Assembly (NCBI GenBank): GCA_020054035.1
Contig: JAGVLY010000108.1
Span: 1 to 45,482 of the forward strand
DNA from: Bacteroidia bacterium
GTDB lineage: Bacteria > Bacteroidota > Bacteroidia > SXHM01
DNA: 45,482 nt
Direction: 5' to 3'
Notes under the pieces: generated by a model
Databases searched by the model: none
Told to the model about the DNA's origin: nothing
The model's input: the letters and a program-made list of their open reading frames with translations, nothing else
Shown: positions 24,726-33,489 of the stretch, piece by piece
Position numbering within the stretch: the first letter of the stretch is position 1
How the letters are laid out: every line of letters begins with the position of its first letter
Translations under genes and position numbers: made by a program

Positions 24726-25703
24726 TTATTGTTTAGCCTCTTTTTCCTTTTTCCCGAAAACAGAAATAGATACATATCTGCCCGGATGTTCTTTGATGTC
24801 AATGAACAGGTTATCGAGATTTTTAGAAGCGTTGTTAAGGTTGTTGTAAAGGCTGTCGTTATTCACGAGCATACCGATTGAACCTTCACCGTTATTGATT
24901 TTGTTGAATACATCCGCTGCTTCGGTCAGGGCTTTATCAGCACTTTCAATTGCTGATTTAAAGTTTGATTTTGCCAGTGTATCGCTCAGAGCAGAAAAGT
25001 TAGTAAGGATATTCTGAATTTTATCGTTATTGTTTTTAATGTTTCCGGTAATGGATTCAAGGTTGTCGAAGATCTTAGCTAGCTTTCCTTTTTCTTCGGT
25101 TACGAGTGTATCCAGTCCGCCTGTTGCGCTTTCCAGATTAGCAAGCGTTGATTTTAAACTCGCCACGCTTTTAGAAAGGTTATCGCGGTTCTCTTTGTTT
25201 ACAATGTGGCGAACATCACCCATTACTGAATCTAACTGCGCGAAAATGGAGAGTGCCCTTGCTTTTAAAGGCTCAACGGTTTTATTAAGTTCGTCTGTAA
25301 GTGTGGCTTTAATATCAGGCAATAAAGTATCACCGCTTTGGGCATAAACGAGGGTGTCTTTCATTACCAGTTCAATTGCTTTTGAACCCAATAAGTCTGC
25401 ACTGATAATGCGGGCAGTAGATTGAACAGGAACATTAAAGCTGGTGTTGGTAAGCTGCATTTTCACAATTACCTTCCCTGAATTATCGGGATGGAAATAC
25501 ATGGTTTGTACAAACCCGATTTTGTAACCGTTAATCAATACCGGACTTGAAATGGTTAAGCCTTCCACCTTTGGGTAAATTGCATAAAAATGGCGCTGTG
25601 TGCCGAAAATATTAAAGCCTTTGAGGAAGTTAAAACCCCAGAAAGAGAAGGCAATGGTTAACACGATAACCGCACCTATTTTTATTTCTTTTGAATATTT
25701 CAT
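24726..25703 (-). CDS. MlaD/MCE family lipid-transport protein
   Basis: A 325-residue protein with an N-terminal transmembrane anchor (IGAVIVLTIAFSFWGFNFLKG), then an MCE domain (about 38-118; GLTISSPVLINGYKIGFVQ, SNVP-like VQSTARIISADLLGSKAIEL). The rest is a long helical region (about 145-300) with Asn/Leu heptads. MCE proteins hexamerise to carry phospholipids between inner and outer membranes, so this is probably part of an Mla-like system; the permease and ATPase genes are not in the window. It lies six bases after the amidase stop on the same strand, which suggests an envelope-assembly operon. Confidence 0.85.
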   Translation of the reverse strand: MKYSKEIKIGAVIVLTIAFSFWGFNFLKGFNIFGTQRHFYAIYPKVEGLTISSPVLINGYKIGFVQTMYFHPDNSGKVIVKMQLTNTSFNVPVQSTARIISADLLGSKAIELVMKDTLVYAQSGDTLLPDIKATLTDELNKTVEPLKARALSIFAQLDSVMGDVRHIVNKENRDNLSKSVASLKSTLANLESATGGLDTLVTEEKGKLAKIFDNLESITGNIKNNNDKIQNILTNFSALSDTLAKSNFKSAIESADKALTEAADVFNKINNGEGSIGMLVNNDSLYNNLNNASKNLDNLFIDIKEHPGRYVSISVFGKKEKEAKQ

Positions 25704-25709
25704 CGTTAC

Positions 25710-28157
25710 TTACTTGTTCAAAATTTCTTTTGCCTTTGCCATATCAATGCGCTCACCGTTAAGGAAAGCCACCACAAATGCATCGGGATAACCCTGCTTG
25801 CGCACTTTAGCCTGATGTGCAGTTGCGGCTTCAATACTATCAAAATTTCCTGAAGCGTATTTATGTAATCCGCCTGCCTGATATTCATAGATATTATCAA
25901 TACCCGAAAATTTTGGCGAAGATAATGGAAACGCAGTTGGTGAGCCAAAAAATTGCACCCTGAAAACTAATTTTCCTGATGCAGGGGTTTCTTTGGGTTT
26001 GTTGTCAACAGGAGTTTGGTTTTTTACCTGCTCTTTTACTTCTGTTTTCTTTGGTTCAACTGTAACCTGAGTGTCTGTATTGTTCTCTAATGTTTCTCTT
26101 ATTTTTCGTAAAAGTTCTTCTTTCTTAGCTTGCATTACCTCGCGCTCCAGTTCAGCAACTTCTTCGGCTTTTATGCGGGCAATGGCTTCCTTCTTTGCTT
26201 TTTCTTCTAAGTCGATTTCTTCTTTGTTATTGTTTTCGGCTTTAGCTTCTGCTTCCTGCTTCAGTTTTTGTGCTGCTTCTTCTTTAGCTTTTTGCTCGGC
26301 CTCCAGTTTAGCTTTGGCTTCAGCCTTTTTCTTAGCTTCTTCGGCTAATTTTTTGACTTCAGCTTCTTGCTTTGTTTTTAAAGCTGCTTCTTCTTTAGCT
26401 TTCTCTTCTGCCAAGGCAGCAGCATTCTTTTCTGCTGCATCATTTATTTCGGTTTTGCCAAAGAGTTCGGCATCTATTTTCTCTTCTACTTTTTGACCAA
26501 TTTTCGCATTTTCATCCGCTATGTTTTTTATTCTGTTCAGTGCTTCGTCCTGTTGCTTTTTTATTGCTTCCAGTTCTTCTTTCTCTTTCATGCGCTGATT
26601 AAACTCAGCCATCAATTGTTCTTTTTCCTGATTCTTTTTTTCTTCTTCTAATAGCGCTTGTGCTTCCGCCTTTTGTTTTGCATTTCGTTCTGCTTCAGTT
26701 TTAGCAGCCTGTTCTTTTATATCCTGCTCTTTAATGGCTTTTAATTTAGCTACACGTTCAGCATCTTCCTTAGCTTTCAGTTCTTCAGCCTCTTTAGCTT
26801 TTGCATCGGCATCGGCTTTAGCCTTTGCTTCACTCTCTTGCTTTGCTTTCAGGTCTGCCTGTTCTTTTGCCTTTTTATCGGCCTGCAATTTTGCCGTTAA
26901 CTCTTCAAAGGCCTTTGCTTTAGCATCAGCAGCTTCTTTGGCTTTTAGTTCTGCCTGTTCCTTTGCTTTTTTCTCAGTCAGTATTTTGTTTTCAGCGTCC
27001 TGCTTAGCTTTTAAATCCGCCTCCGCTTTTGCTTTAGCCTCTGCTTCCTGTTTAGCTTTTAGCGCAGCATCCTCTTTTATCTTTTTCTCGGCAAGTGCTT
27101 TCGCATCAGCATCCGCTTTTGCCTTAGCTTCTGCTTCCTGTTTGCTTTTCAGTTCGGCATCTTCCTTTGCTTTCATTTCAGCATGCTTAGCTTTTAAAGC
27201 AGCGTTTTCTTCCATTAATCGTTTTTGCTCAGCCTCCAGTTTTGCTTTGAGTTCGGCTTCTTCTTTTAATTTTTTATCCGCTTCCGCTTTAGCTTTTGCA
27301 GCAGCTTCGGTTTTTAGTTGTTCAGGAGTTTTATTGTTTTCAACTTCAGAGTTTGATACACCAGCATCGGCAGTTTCGTGTTTTGATTTATACTTTTTCA
27401 GTGCTGCAAAAATGGATGTTGCCATTTTTAATTTACCGTTTGCCGACACAAGGAAATCTTCGTCTGTTTTATTAGTAAGGAAACCTAATTCAATAAGAAT
27501 AGCAGGCATGGTTGTTTTTCGCAGCACCAGAAATCCTGCTTGCTTTACACCACGGTCTTCGCGGTGAATGCTTTTGACAAAATCATCCTGAACATAGGAT
27601 GAAAGTTCAATGCTTTGATTAAGAAAGGCGCTTTGCATCATGGTGAGTGCAATCATGCTTTCGGCTGAGTTAGGGTCAAAGCCTTCGTATTTGGTTTCGT
27701 AATCATCTTCCATGAAAATTACCGAGTTCTCCTGCTGTGCAATCAAGAGGTTTTCCTCCGTTTTGTGTAAACCAAGTACAAAGGTCTCGGTACCGTTAGC
27801 TCCCAGATTTTTTGCAGCATTGCAGTGGATGGAGATGAATAAATCGGCATTGGCATCGTTTGCAATTCTGGCGCGCTCGTCCAACCCGATAAATACATCC
27901 TTGTCGCGGGTGTAAATAACTTTTATTTCAGGAAACTCAGCTTTTATCAGTTCGCCCACTTTTAAAGCAACATCAAGCGCCACGTTTTTCTCGGTGACTT
28001 TGTATCTGCCTGTACCTGTGTTTCCGGGATCTTTGCCGCCATGCCCGGCATCAATAACAATGGTCTTTATCTTGTAGCCACCACCCGGAAGGAATGTCCA
28101 TGCGCAGGAGAAGTAAGCAGTAAAAACAATAAAAAGACTGATAAGTCGTTTATTCAC
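25710..28157 (-). CDS. N-acetylmuramoyl-L-alanine amidase with giant coiled coil and SPOR-like end
   Basis: An 815-residue protein with a GTG start and a signal-like N-terminus. Residues about 29-255 are an Amidase_3 zinc domain: H39 (DAGHGG), E56 (TEKN), H111 (SIHCNA) and the catalytic E223 (LIELGFL). It cleaves the bond between N-acetylmuramic acid and L-alanine during cell-wall division. Residues about 275-690 are a low-complexity Lys/Ala/Glu repeat forming a very long helix, as in TolA. The last 85 residues (LVFRVQFFGSPTAFPL, GLHKYASGNFDSIEAA) are SPOR-like and could bind denuded glycan. The Ala/Lys/Glu bias produces long antisense open frames that are not genes. Confidence 0.9.
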   Translation of the reverse strand: MNKRLISLFIVFTAYFSCAWTFLPGGGYKIKTIVIDAGHGGKDPGNTGTGRYKVTEKNVALDVALKVGELIKAEFPEIKVIYTRDKDVFIGLDERARIANDANADLFISIHCNAAKNLGANGTETFVLGLHKTEENLLIAQQENSVIFMEDDYETKYEGFDPNSAESMIALTMMQSAFLNQSIELSSYVQDDFVKSIHREDRGVKQAGFLVLRKTTMPAILIELGFLTNKTDEDFLVSANGKLKMATSIFAALKKYKSKHETADAGVSNSEVENNKTPEQLKTEAAAKAKAEADKKLKEEAELKAKLEAEQKRLMEENAALKAKHAEMKAKEDAELKSKQEAEAKAKADADAKALAEKKIKEDAALKAKQEAEAKAKAEADLKAKQDAENKILTEKKAKEQAELKAKEAADAKAKAFEELTAKLQADKKAKEQADLKAKQESEAKAKADADAKAKEAEELKAKEDAERVAKLKAIKEQDIKEQAAKTEAERNAKQKAEAQALLEEEKKNQEKEQLMAEFNQRMKEKEELEAIKKQQDEALNRIKNIADENAKIGQKVEEKIDAELFGKTEINDAAEKNAAALAEEKAKEEAALKTKQEAEVKKLAEEAKKKAEAKAKLEAEQKAKEEAAQKLKQEAEAKAENNNKEEIDLEEKAKKEAIARIKAEEVAELEREVMQAKKEELLRKIRETLENNTDTQVTVEPKKTEVKEQVKNQTPVDNKPKETPASGKLVFRVQFFGSPTAFPLSSPKFSGIDNIYEYQAGGLHKYASGNFDSIEAATAHQAKVRKQGYPDAFVVAFLNGERIDMAKAKEILNK

Positions 28158-28219
28158 AGAGATAATTAATTGAGATAAGTGTGCAGGCTGAAAACCCTGT
28201 TACCGTTCATAAAAATATG

Positions 28220-28227
28220 TAGTTTTG
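28220..28227 (+). promoter_or_regulatory. -7 box for lptD
   Basis: TAGTTTTG, an exact TAnnTTTG match, 43 bp upstream of the lptD start codon. No good -33 element is visible. It lies in the 113-bp gap between the divergent amidase and lptD starts. Confidence 0.4.
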
Positions 28228-28270
28228 CCCTCTTCTGAAAACAACGTTATTCCTGCAAAAATAGTATAAA

Positions 28271-30844
28271 TTGCGCTTGGCTAAACCCCTCTTATTTGTA
28301 GTTTTATCAACAGTGCTTGGTTTATTCAGTGATGCGGTTCAGGCACAGATAAACAAACGAAAAGATATTGTTGAAAGCGACAGTGCAAAAGCAGATAGCT
28401 TGCGACCTGTTGTTTTTTCAATCCCCGATACAATTCCTGCGAAAAAGGATACCGTTATAATTATGAAACCTGCGGGTGATGGATTTCTGAAATCAAAAGT
28501 GCATTACACAGCAGACGATTCAATTCGTTTTGATGTGAAGGATAAGAAGGTTTACCTGTATGGTAATGCGGATATTACCTATGAAGAGATTAATCTGAAA
28601 GCAGCCCGTGTAATTATTGACTGGACTACAAATACTGTTTATGCAACAGGTGCGCCCGACAGCACAGGGAAAATGCAGGGTGAACCTGTTTTTACTGAAG
28701 GAGCGCAGAGTTTCAGAACAAAAGAAATTACATACAACTTTGAAACCAAGAAGGGGAAAATTAAAGAGGTAATTACCACCGAAGGAGAGGGGCATATTCA
28801 CGGAGAAATAGTGAAGAAGATGGAAGATGATAATTACTTTATCCGTAAGGGCGGCTATACTACCTGCGATTTAGATGATCCGCACTTTTTGATTGCAGCC
28901 AACAAACTGAAAGTAATTCCCAACGACAAAGTGGTAACAGGTCCGGCTTATCTGATGATAGAAGATGTGCCGATGCCACTTGTGTTACCATTCGGATTTT
29001 TTCCGAATAAGAAAGACCGGACAACGGGAATGAAACTGCCTGCTTACGGAGAATCGCCTTCACTTGGTTTTTTTCTTAAAGAAGGAGGCTATTATTTTAC
29101 GCTGGGACAAAAAGCAGATTTGCTTTTATTGGGTGATATTTATTCGAAAGGCAGTTATGGTGCGAAAGTGATTTCGAATTATAAACAACGCTATAAGTAT
29201 TCAGGTAATCTTCAATTGAGTTATGCGAGCGTAAAAGAAGGTTATAAGGAGTTCCCGAATTATTCGGTAAACAATAATTTTTTCGTTCGATGGAAACACA
29301 TTCAAGACCCTAAAGCGCGTCCCAACAGCACATTTTCTGCGGATGTGAATGCAGGTAGCAGAAACAACTTTAAGAACGGAACAACCAGTAATGCTCAGAA
29401 TTTTTTGACCAATACGTTTCAGAGTAATATTTCGTGGAGCAAATCATGGGCAGGAACACCGTTTAACCTTTCGGCAAGCATGGCGCATAGCCAGAATACG
29501 CTGAATAAAACGGTTGACTTAACCTTGCCGCAAGTGGCTCTCTTGGTTAATAGAATAAATCCTTTTAAGCGAAAAATTGCTGTTGGTGCTACAAGGTGGT
29601 ATGAGAAAATTAGTGTAGGGGCAACCTTAGATTTAAAAAATGAGATCAGAACTGCCGATTCTCTTTTTTTAAGAACAGAATCGTTTAATAATATGGTGAA
29701 TGGCGCACAGCTTTCCGTTCCTATTGGCACACAGTTAAAGCTATTTAAGTTTGTGAATGTTTCGCCTACATTTAACAGTAATGCAAAATTATATTTTCAA
29801 ACTCTGCGAAAATACTGGGATAATGAACTACAGGAAGCAATAACCGATACGGTGCAAGATATAAGAGTGCGCGGTTCTTATAGTTTTAATACAAGTTTTA
29901 GTACACAAATATTTGGAATGTTTAAATTTAAAAAAGGGAAAGTTCAGGCTATACGCCATGTAATGTCTCCAACCATAAACCTGAACTACACACCTGATTT
30001 CAGTACACAGCAATATGGATATTATGGAGATAATGGTTCAATGACTTCGTATTCCATTTATAATCTTGGTTATGGAGCACCTCCGGCAGGAAGAACCGGT
30101 TCAGTGGGTTTTGGTTTAGGGAATAACCTGGAAATGAAAGTGAAAACACCAAATGACACGGTGAGTTCAACTAAAAAAATTCCAATTTTTGAAGCACTTG
30201 CTATTGGTGGTTCTTATAATTTCTTTGCAGATTCATTAAAACTTTCCGACTTCTCGTTAAGTGCAAGAACAACGCTTTTTAAAGTTATCAATGTTGTGTT
30301 TTCGTCAAATCTTACGCCTTATGTTTTAGATTCACTCTATAGAAGAATTGATACTTATCGATGGGAAGCAAAGCAAGGCTGGCTTAAACTGACAAAAGCC
30401 TCGTTAGCTGTTGGGTTTAGTTTAAACAGACAAGGGAATCTGCAGAAACAAAGTACCAAAGGCACAGAAGCGGAACAAAACATGGTGAACTTATATCCTA
30501 ATCAGTTTATAGATTTTAATATTCCCTGGCAGTTTTCAACAAACTATAATATTAACTACGATGCTTTGAAAAAGAAGGATAATATAACACAAGCATTGAG
30601 TTTTGATGGTAACATTAATTTAACTCCTAAATGGAAATTAGGCTTTAGGTCTGGTTATGATTTTGTTGCAAAAAAGCTAACTCAAACTTCATTGAATATT
30701 TATCGTGATTTACATTGCTGGCAAGCCACATTTAACTGGGTGCCTTTCGGAACTATTCAGAGTTATAGTATAGATATTAACGTAAAATCTTCTATTCTTC
30801 AGGATTTAAAACTTTCGCGCAAACGCGATTGGTATGACTTTTAA
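28271..30844 (+). CDS. lptD: LPS-assembly protein LptD (Bacteroidota type)
   Basis: An 857-residue outer-membrane protein that inserts lipopolysaccharide into the outer leaflet. The chosen start is a TTG (codon 28271; RLAKPLLFVV signal follows). A Bacteroidota-type OstA/LptA-like periplasmic domain spans about 70-225 (KVYLYGNADITYEEINLKAA, QGEPVFTEGAQSFRTKEI). Then comes the conserved GPAYLMIEDVPMPLVLPFGFFPNKKDRTTGMKLP segment and a long beta-barrel with many FSAD-, NYNI- and YSID-type strands ending at YDF. The last residue, Phe, fits the C-terminal barrel signal. It is followed after three bases by a membrane-protein gene on the same strand. Confidence 0.9.
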   Translation: MRLAKPLLFVVLSTVLGLFSDAVQAQINKRKDIVESDSAKADSLRPVVFSIPDTIPAKKDTVIIMKPAGDGFLKSKVHYTADDSIRFDVKDKKVYLYGNADITYEEINLKAARVIIDWTTNTVYATGAPDSTGKMQGEPVFTEGAQSFRTKEITYNFETKKGKIKEVITTEGEGHIHGEIVKKMEDDNYFIRKGGYTTCDLDDPHFLIAANKLKVIPNDKVVTGPAYLMIEDVPMPLVLPFGFFPNKKDRTTGMKLPAYGESPSLGFFLKEGGYYFTLGQKADLLLLGDIYSKGSYGAKVISNYKQRYKYSGNLQLSYASVKEGYKEFPNYSVNNNFFVRWKHIQDPKARPNSTFSADVNAGSRNNFKNGTTSNAQNFLTNTFQSNISWSKSWAGTPFNLSASMAHSQNTLNKTVDLTLPQVALLVNRINPFKRKIAVGATRWYEKISVGATLDLKNEIRTADSLFLRTESFNNMVNGAQLSVPIGTQLKLFKFVNVSPTFNSNAKLYFQTLRKYWDNELQEAITDTVQDIRVRGSYSFNTSFSTQIFGMFKFKKGKVQAIRHVMSPTINLNYTPDFSTQQYGYYGDNGSMTSYSIYNLGYGAPPAGRTGSVGFGLGNNLEMKVKTPNDTVSSTKKIPIFEALAIGGSYNFFADSLKLSDFSLSARTTLFKVINVVFSSNLTPYVLDSLYRRIDTYRWEAKQGWLKLTKASLAVGFSLNRQGNLQKQSTKGTEAEQNMVNLYPNQFIDFNIPWQFSTNYNINYDALKKKDNITQALSFDGNINLTPKWKLGFRSGYDFVAKKLTQTSLNIYRDLHCWQATFNWVPFGTIQSYSIDINVKSSILQDLKLSRKRDWYDF

Positions 30845-30847
30845 ATT

Positions 30848-31429
30848 ATGCGTAACCTAATAAAAAAATACATGATAGAAGGCGATGCAATAACTGCATG
30901 GCTGATTATGAAAGCTCCTTTTTTGGTTGCTCTTATTTATGCCTATTTTGCTGTAAAAGGTGACAGACAAGCCATTTGGGTAGCACTTTTCTTTTTTCCG
31001 TATGTCTATTTACTGATTAAAAATCTCTGGCTTGAAATAGTACATGCCGAATTACTTACAAAACTAAAAACAGACAGCGGACTGGAGATTGAATTAACAA
31101 CTAAAATGTTTCGAATTACCCGTTTCAGTATTGCAGTGCTCGGTGCAATTGAAATTTTTTTGGTTCCCGTACTGCTTGATTTGCCGGGAAGTCCCAAACT
31201 GACTGATATTCCACTGATGATACTTACAAGCCTTGCTTTGGTGGGAACTTTGTCTTTGTTTCTTTTTCAGGTCAGGTTTACTTATCATATTGGCAAATTG
31301 CTTTATGTTGTTGAAACAAAACGAAAGTTTGATCCTTTAAAAGAATTGAACAGCGAACATCGTATCAAAATACTGAATCCTGTGGCATTTAAAAAATATC
31401 ACGAACGCATAAAGAAAGCACTAAAATAA
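30848..31429 (+). CDS. hypothetical four-helix membrane protein
   Basis: A 193-residue protein with hydrophobic segments at about 15-35, 43-62, 82-103 and 115-142 joined by short loops, then a charged C-terminal helix (KRKFDPLKELNSEHRIKIL). I do not recognise the family and see no catalytic motif. The ATG lies three bases after lptD, so it is translated from the same message. Its partner could be an envelope process linked to LPS assembly, but nothing in the sequence shows this directly. Confidence 0.65.
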   Translation: MRNLIKKYMIEGDAITAWLIMKAPFLVALIYAYFAVKGDRQAIWVALFFFPYVYLLIKNLWLEIVHAELLTKLKTDSGLEIELTTKMFRITRFSIAVLGAIEIFLVPVLLDLPGSPKLTDIPLMILTSLALVGTLSLFLFQVRFTYHIGKLLYVVETKRKFDPLKELNSEHRIKILNPVAFKKYHERIKKALK

Positions 31430-31439
31430 TTTCGATCAA

Positions 31440-31472
31440 TTTGTTTTTTGTAACGACAAAGTTTTATATTTG
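31440..31472 (+). promoter_or_regulatory. promoter-like sequence without an obvious gene behind it
   Basis: TTTG (31440-31443), a 21-bp spacer and TATATTTG (31465-31472) match the Bacteroidota consensus. Downstream within 30 bp is an ATG at 31494 that opens only an 18-codon frame through an 8-bp repeat, so the promoter may drive a noncoding RNA across the tandem-repeat region. Confidence 0.45.
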
Positions 31473-31499
31473 CCCCTCATTAAATTTCGAATCATGAAA

Positions 31500-31531
31500 C
31501 GAGTTTCCGAGTTTCCGAGTTTCCGAGTTTC
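31500..31531. repeat. 8-bp microsatellite, four copies
   Basis: CGAGTTTC is repeated four times without mismatch. Because eight is not a multiple of three, changes in copy number would shift the reading frame of the small 18-codon frame that starts at ATG 31494. Confidence 0.75.
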
Positions 31532-31659
31532 AGCTATAGTTGCGCCTTAAATTTATCAAGGGCCAAAAATCATAAAAAAGCTTCTGTTTTTTCCTTTTAC
31601 GGCAACCCCGTAACCTCATTATCCTTTACCGGATTAGGTTTGCCAGATACGGCAAACCC

Positions 31660-31926
31660 AATCCGCTATACCTTATTTACTGTTCTAAGATTAGCAAGTC
31701 AAATCTGCTATTCGGGATTACATCCTCTAAACTTAGCAAAGCAAATTTGCTATAACTTATTTACTCTTCTAACCTTAGCAAACCCAATCCGCTATACCGG
31801 ATTGCATCTTCTAAGGTTAGAAAATCCAATCCGCTATACCTTATTCACTCTTCTAAGATTAGTAAACCCAATCTGCTATACCGGATTGCCTCTGCTAATA
31901 TTAGCAAACCCAATCCGGCAAATACC
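31660..31926. repeat. 42-bp tandem repeat, six copies plus partial, with nested hairpins
   Basis: Six 42-bp units start at 31660, 31702, 31744, 31786, 31828 and 31870; a partial copy runs to 31926. Units alternate in sequence, so the true period is 84 bp: odd units contain CTTATTTACT or a near variant, even units a CCGGATTGC-like segment. Every unit has a CTAAnnTTAG-type core. Hairpins at 31798-31833 and 31882-31917 have outer arms CGGATTG/CAATCCG and inner arms TTCTAA/TTAGAA and TGCTAA/TTAGCA, so the inner stem is preserved by a compensatory change. The array stands between lptD's operon and an orphan gene. The frame through it (TTG start at 31640) encodes a 14-residue repeat but lacks an ATG, so I do not call it a gene. 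Confidence 0.85.
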
Positions 31927-31979
31927 TTTATATATAAACCATCACTAAAACCAATCACTAACCTTTAAAAACAAACAAA

Positions 31980-32915
31980 ATGAGCTCAATTTCACGTGAC
32001 CTACCCAAAACCTTCGAGGATCGTTATGAGGCCCTCGCACTTGCACGTAATAAACGCGACAGCCTTGCCGCCAATCCGTTAACAGCAGCCACCAATACCC
32101 GGCTTGATGCTATATGGACTGAAATCACCAACAAACGCATTGCGCTTGTAAACGCCAAAGCCACCTATAACGGCAACACGGTGGCAAAAAACACAGCAGG
32201 CACAGCCTTGCGCCTGCTTAACAGTCATTTTATACAAGTGTTTAACTTTGGAGTAGCACGCGGAAAATATCCCAAAGCACACCGCGATTTTTATACCCTT
32301 CCGTTGGAAGACAGCCCGCTGCCCGATTTTACAAAAGATAAAGATGCCCTTAAATGGGGGGCTTATATTGTTGAAGGCGATGCCCTGCGCGTAGCAGCCG
32401 GTGGTTTACCTATGAGCAACCCCGATGCCCTTGAAATGGATACGGCAAAAAACCTGTTTCATACCTTGTTTACCAACCAAAGCACGTTTAAAGATGCCCT
32501 TGATAACGCTCAAGAAGCATTAGAAGCCCTTGAACCAGAAACCGACAAGGTGGTTAGAAAAATATGGGACGAAATAGAAACCCATTACAACGAAGAAACC
32601 GAAGAAAGCCGCAGAGATAACTGCCGTGAGTGGGGAGTAGTGTATATTACTGTAGGCGACCAAAAAACATTAAGCGGTACAGTAACCTATAATGGCGCAC
32701 CGGGTGCAGGTTTGCAGGTGCGCTTTAAACGCGGACGCAACATCAGCATTGTTACAGCAGCCGGAGGCTACGCACTAAGCACCAATCTTATGGACGCACA
32801 AAAAATAGTGGTAGAAAAACTTGACGAAAACGATGATGTAATAAAAACCTGGGAATTTGAAATTACCCTGAACGAAAGCGGGGATAAGACGGAGAATTTT
32901 ACGGTGAATGATTAA
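31980..32915 (+). CDS. hypothetical protein with C-terminal carboxypeptidase-regulatory-like domain
   Basis: A 311-residue protein with no signal peptide. The first 225 residues are mainly helical, with an Asp/Pro-rich stretch and LPxEDSPLPDFTKDKDALKWG. The last 85 residues (SGTVTYNGAPGAGLQVRFKRGR ... WEFEITLNESGD) look like a CarboxypepD_reg-like beta-sandwich. I do not know the family. It is GC-richer than its neighbours and follows a 42-bp repeat array, which suggests it came from elsewhere. Its ATG is at 31980 and it ends 11 bp before a strong terminator, so it is a separate transcription unit. Confidence 0.65.
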   Translation: MSSISRDLPKTFEDRYEALALARNKRDSLAANPLTAATNTRLDAIWTEITNKRIALVNAKATYNGNTVAKNTAGTALRLLNSHFIQVFNFGVARGKYPKAHRDFYTLPLEDSPLPDFTKDKDALKWGAYIVEGDALRVAAGGLPMSNPDALEMDTAKNLFHTLFTNQSTFKDALDNAQEALEALEPETDKVVRKIWDEIETHYNEETEESRRDNCREWGVVYITVGDQKTLSGTVTYNGAPGAGLQVRFKRGRNISIVTAAGGYALSTNLMDAQKIVVEKLDENDDVIKTWEFEITLNESGDKTENFTVND

Positions 32916-32926
32916 GTGAATTTTTT

Positions 32927-32966
32927 AAATCCCTCTCGCCTCAGGCGAGGCGAGAGGGATTTTTTC
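32927..32966 (+). terminator. intrinsic terminator of the orphan gene
   Basis: AAATCCCTCTCGCC (32927-32940) pairs perfectly with GGCGAGAGGGATTT (32949-32962) around an 8-nt loop, followed by a T-run. Confidence 0.85.
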
Positions 32967-32998
32967 TTAATATTGCTTACCAATTAAAAACAAAACAG

Positions 32999-33469
32999 AT
33001 GAAAACAAAACTACTAATCCTTATCAGCGTCCTATTTGCCACTTCCTATAATTCTAATGCTCAAAAAGTAAAAATCAAGAAAGGCATTGTTTCAGTTGAC
33101 GATAAAGAATATTTAAAAACCAATAAAGACTACGGGAACGAAATTATTTCCACACTTGATGGTAAAGACATTATTAAACTGGAATGGAATTCATTTGATG
33201 TACCTAATCCGGCAAGAAATAATGCAAATGACCCTGCACGTTATAATTATCCCGCTACTATAAAGAACTGGTATGCGGTAGCCAGTTTCTTAGATTTTAA
33301 CATAACCTTTGAAACAGAATTAAGCCAGAAAAATATATTTGAAGCACTTTATAAGGATAAAGTGGTTGATGAATCAGGAAAGGTTAATGAAGAGAATGCC
33401 AAATCTCTGGCGAAAAAAATTCACAAGAATGTAAGTGGAAATCGCCCTGATGTTTTGATTATTTATTAA
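32999..33469 (+). CDS. exported hypothetical protein
   Basis: A 156-residue protein whose first 21 residues (MKTKLLILISVLFATSYNSNAQ) are a signal peptide. The mature part is alpha-beta with no recognised motif; FDVPNPARNNANDPARYNYP is a short Asn/Pro-rich loop and KNVSGNRPDVLIIY the end. It sits 32 bp after the terminator and 20 bp before the M48 peptidase gene, so the two may be one operon. I cannot infer a role. Confidence 0.6.
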   Translation: MKTKLLILISVLFATSYNSNAQKVKIKKGIVSVDDKEYLKTNKDYGNEIISTLDGKDIIKLEWNSFDVPNPARNNANDPARYNYPATIKNWYAVASFLDFNITFETELSQKNIFEALYKDKVVDESGKVNEENAKSLAKKIHKNVSGNRPDVLIIY

Positions 33470-33489
33470 AATTTAACACAAGAAAATAC

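Noticed and set aside
26734-27567. 277-codon open frame antisense to the amidase
   Set aside because: It mirrors the Lys/Ala/Glu repeat of the amidase coil, giving a Ser/Ala/Phe repeat with no promoter or start context; the sense protein has clear catalytic domains.
31494-31550. 18-codon frame through the 8-bp repeat as a gene
   Set aside because: It is too short and has no homology; only its promoter-like context is of interest.
31660-31926. Possible CRISPR array
   Set aside because: Units are continuous 42-mers without unique spacers, and no cas genes are present.
31640-31948. 102-codon frame with 14-residue repeats across the tandem array
   Set aside because: The 42-bp period forces an open frame in-phase; it begins at TTG, lacks a leader signal or family, and the hairpin conservation points to nucleic-acid structure instead.
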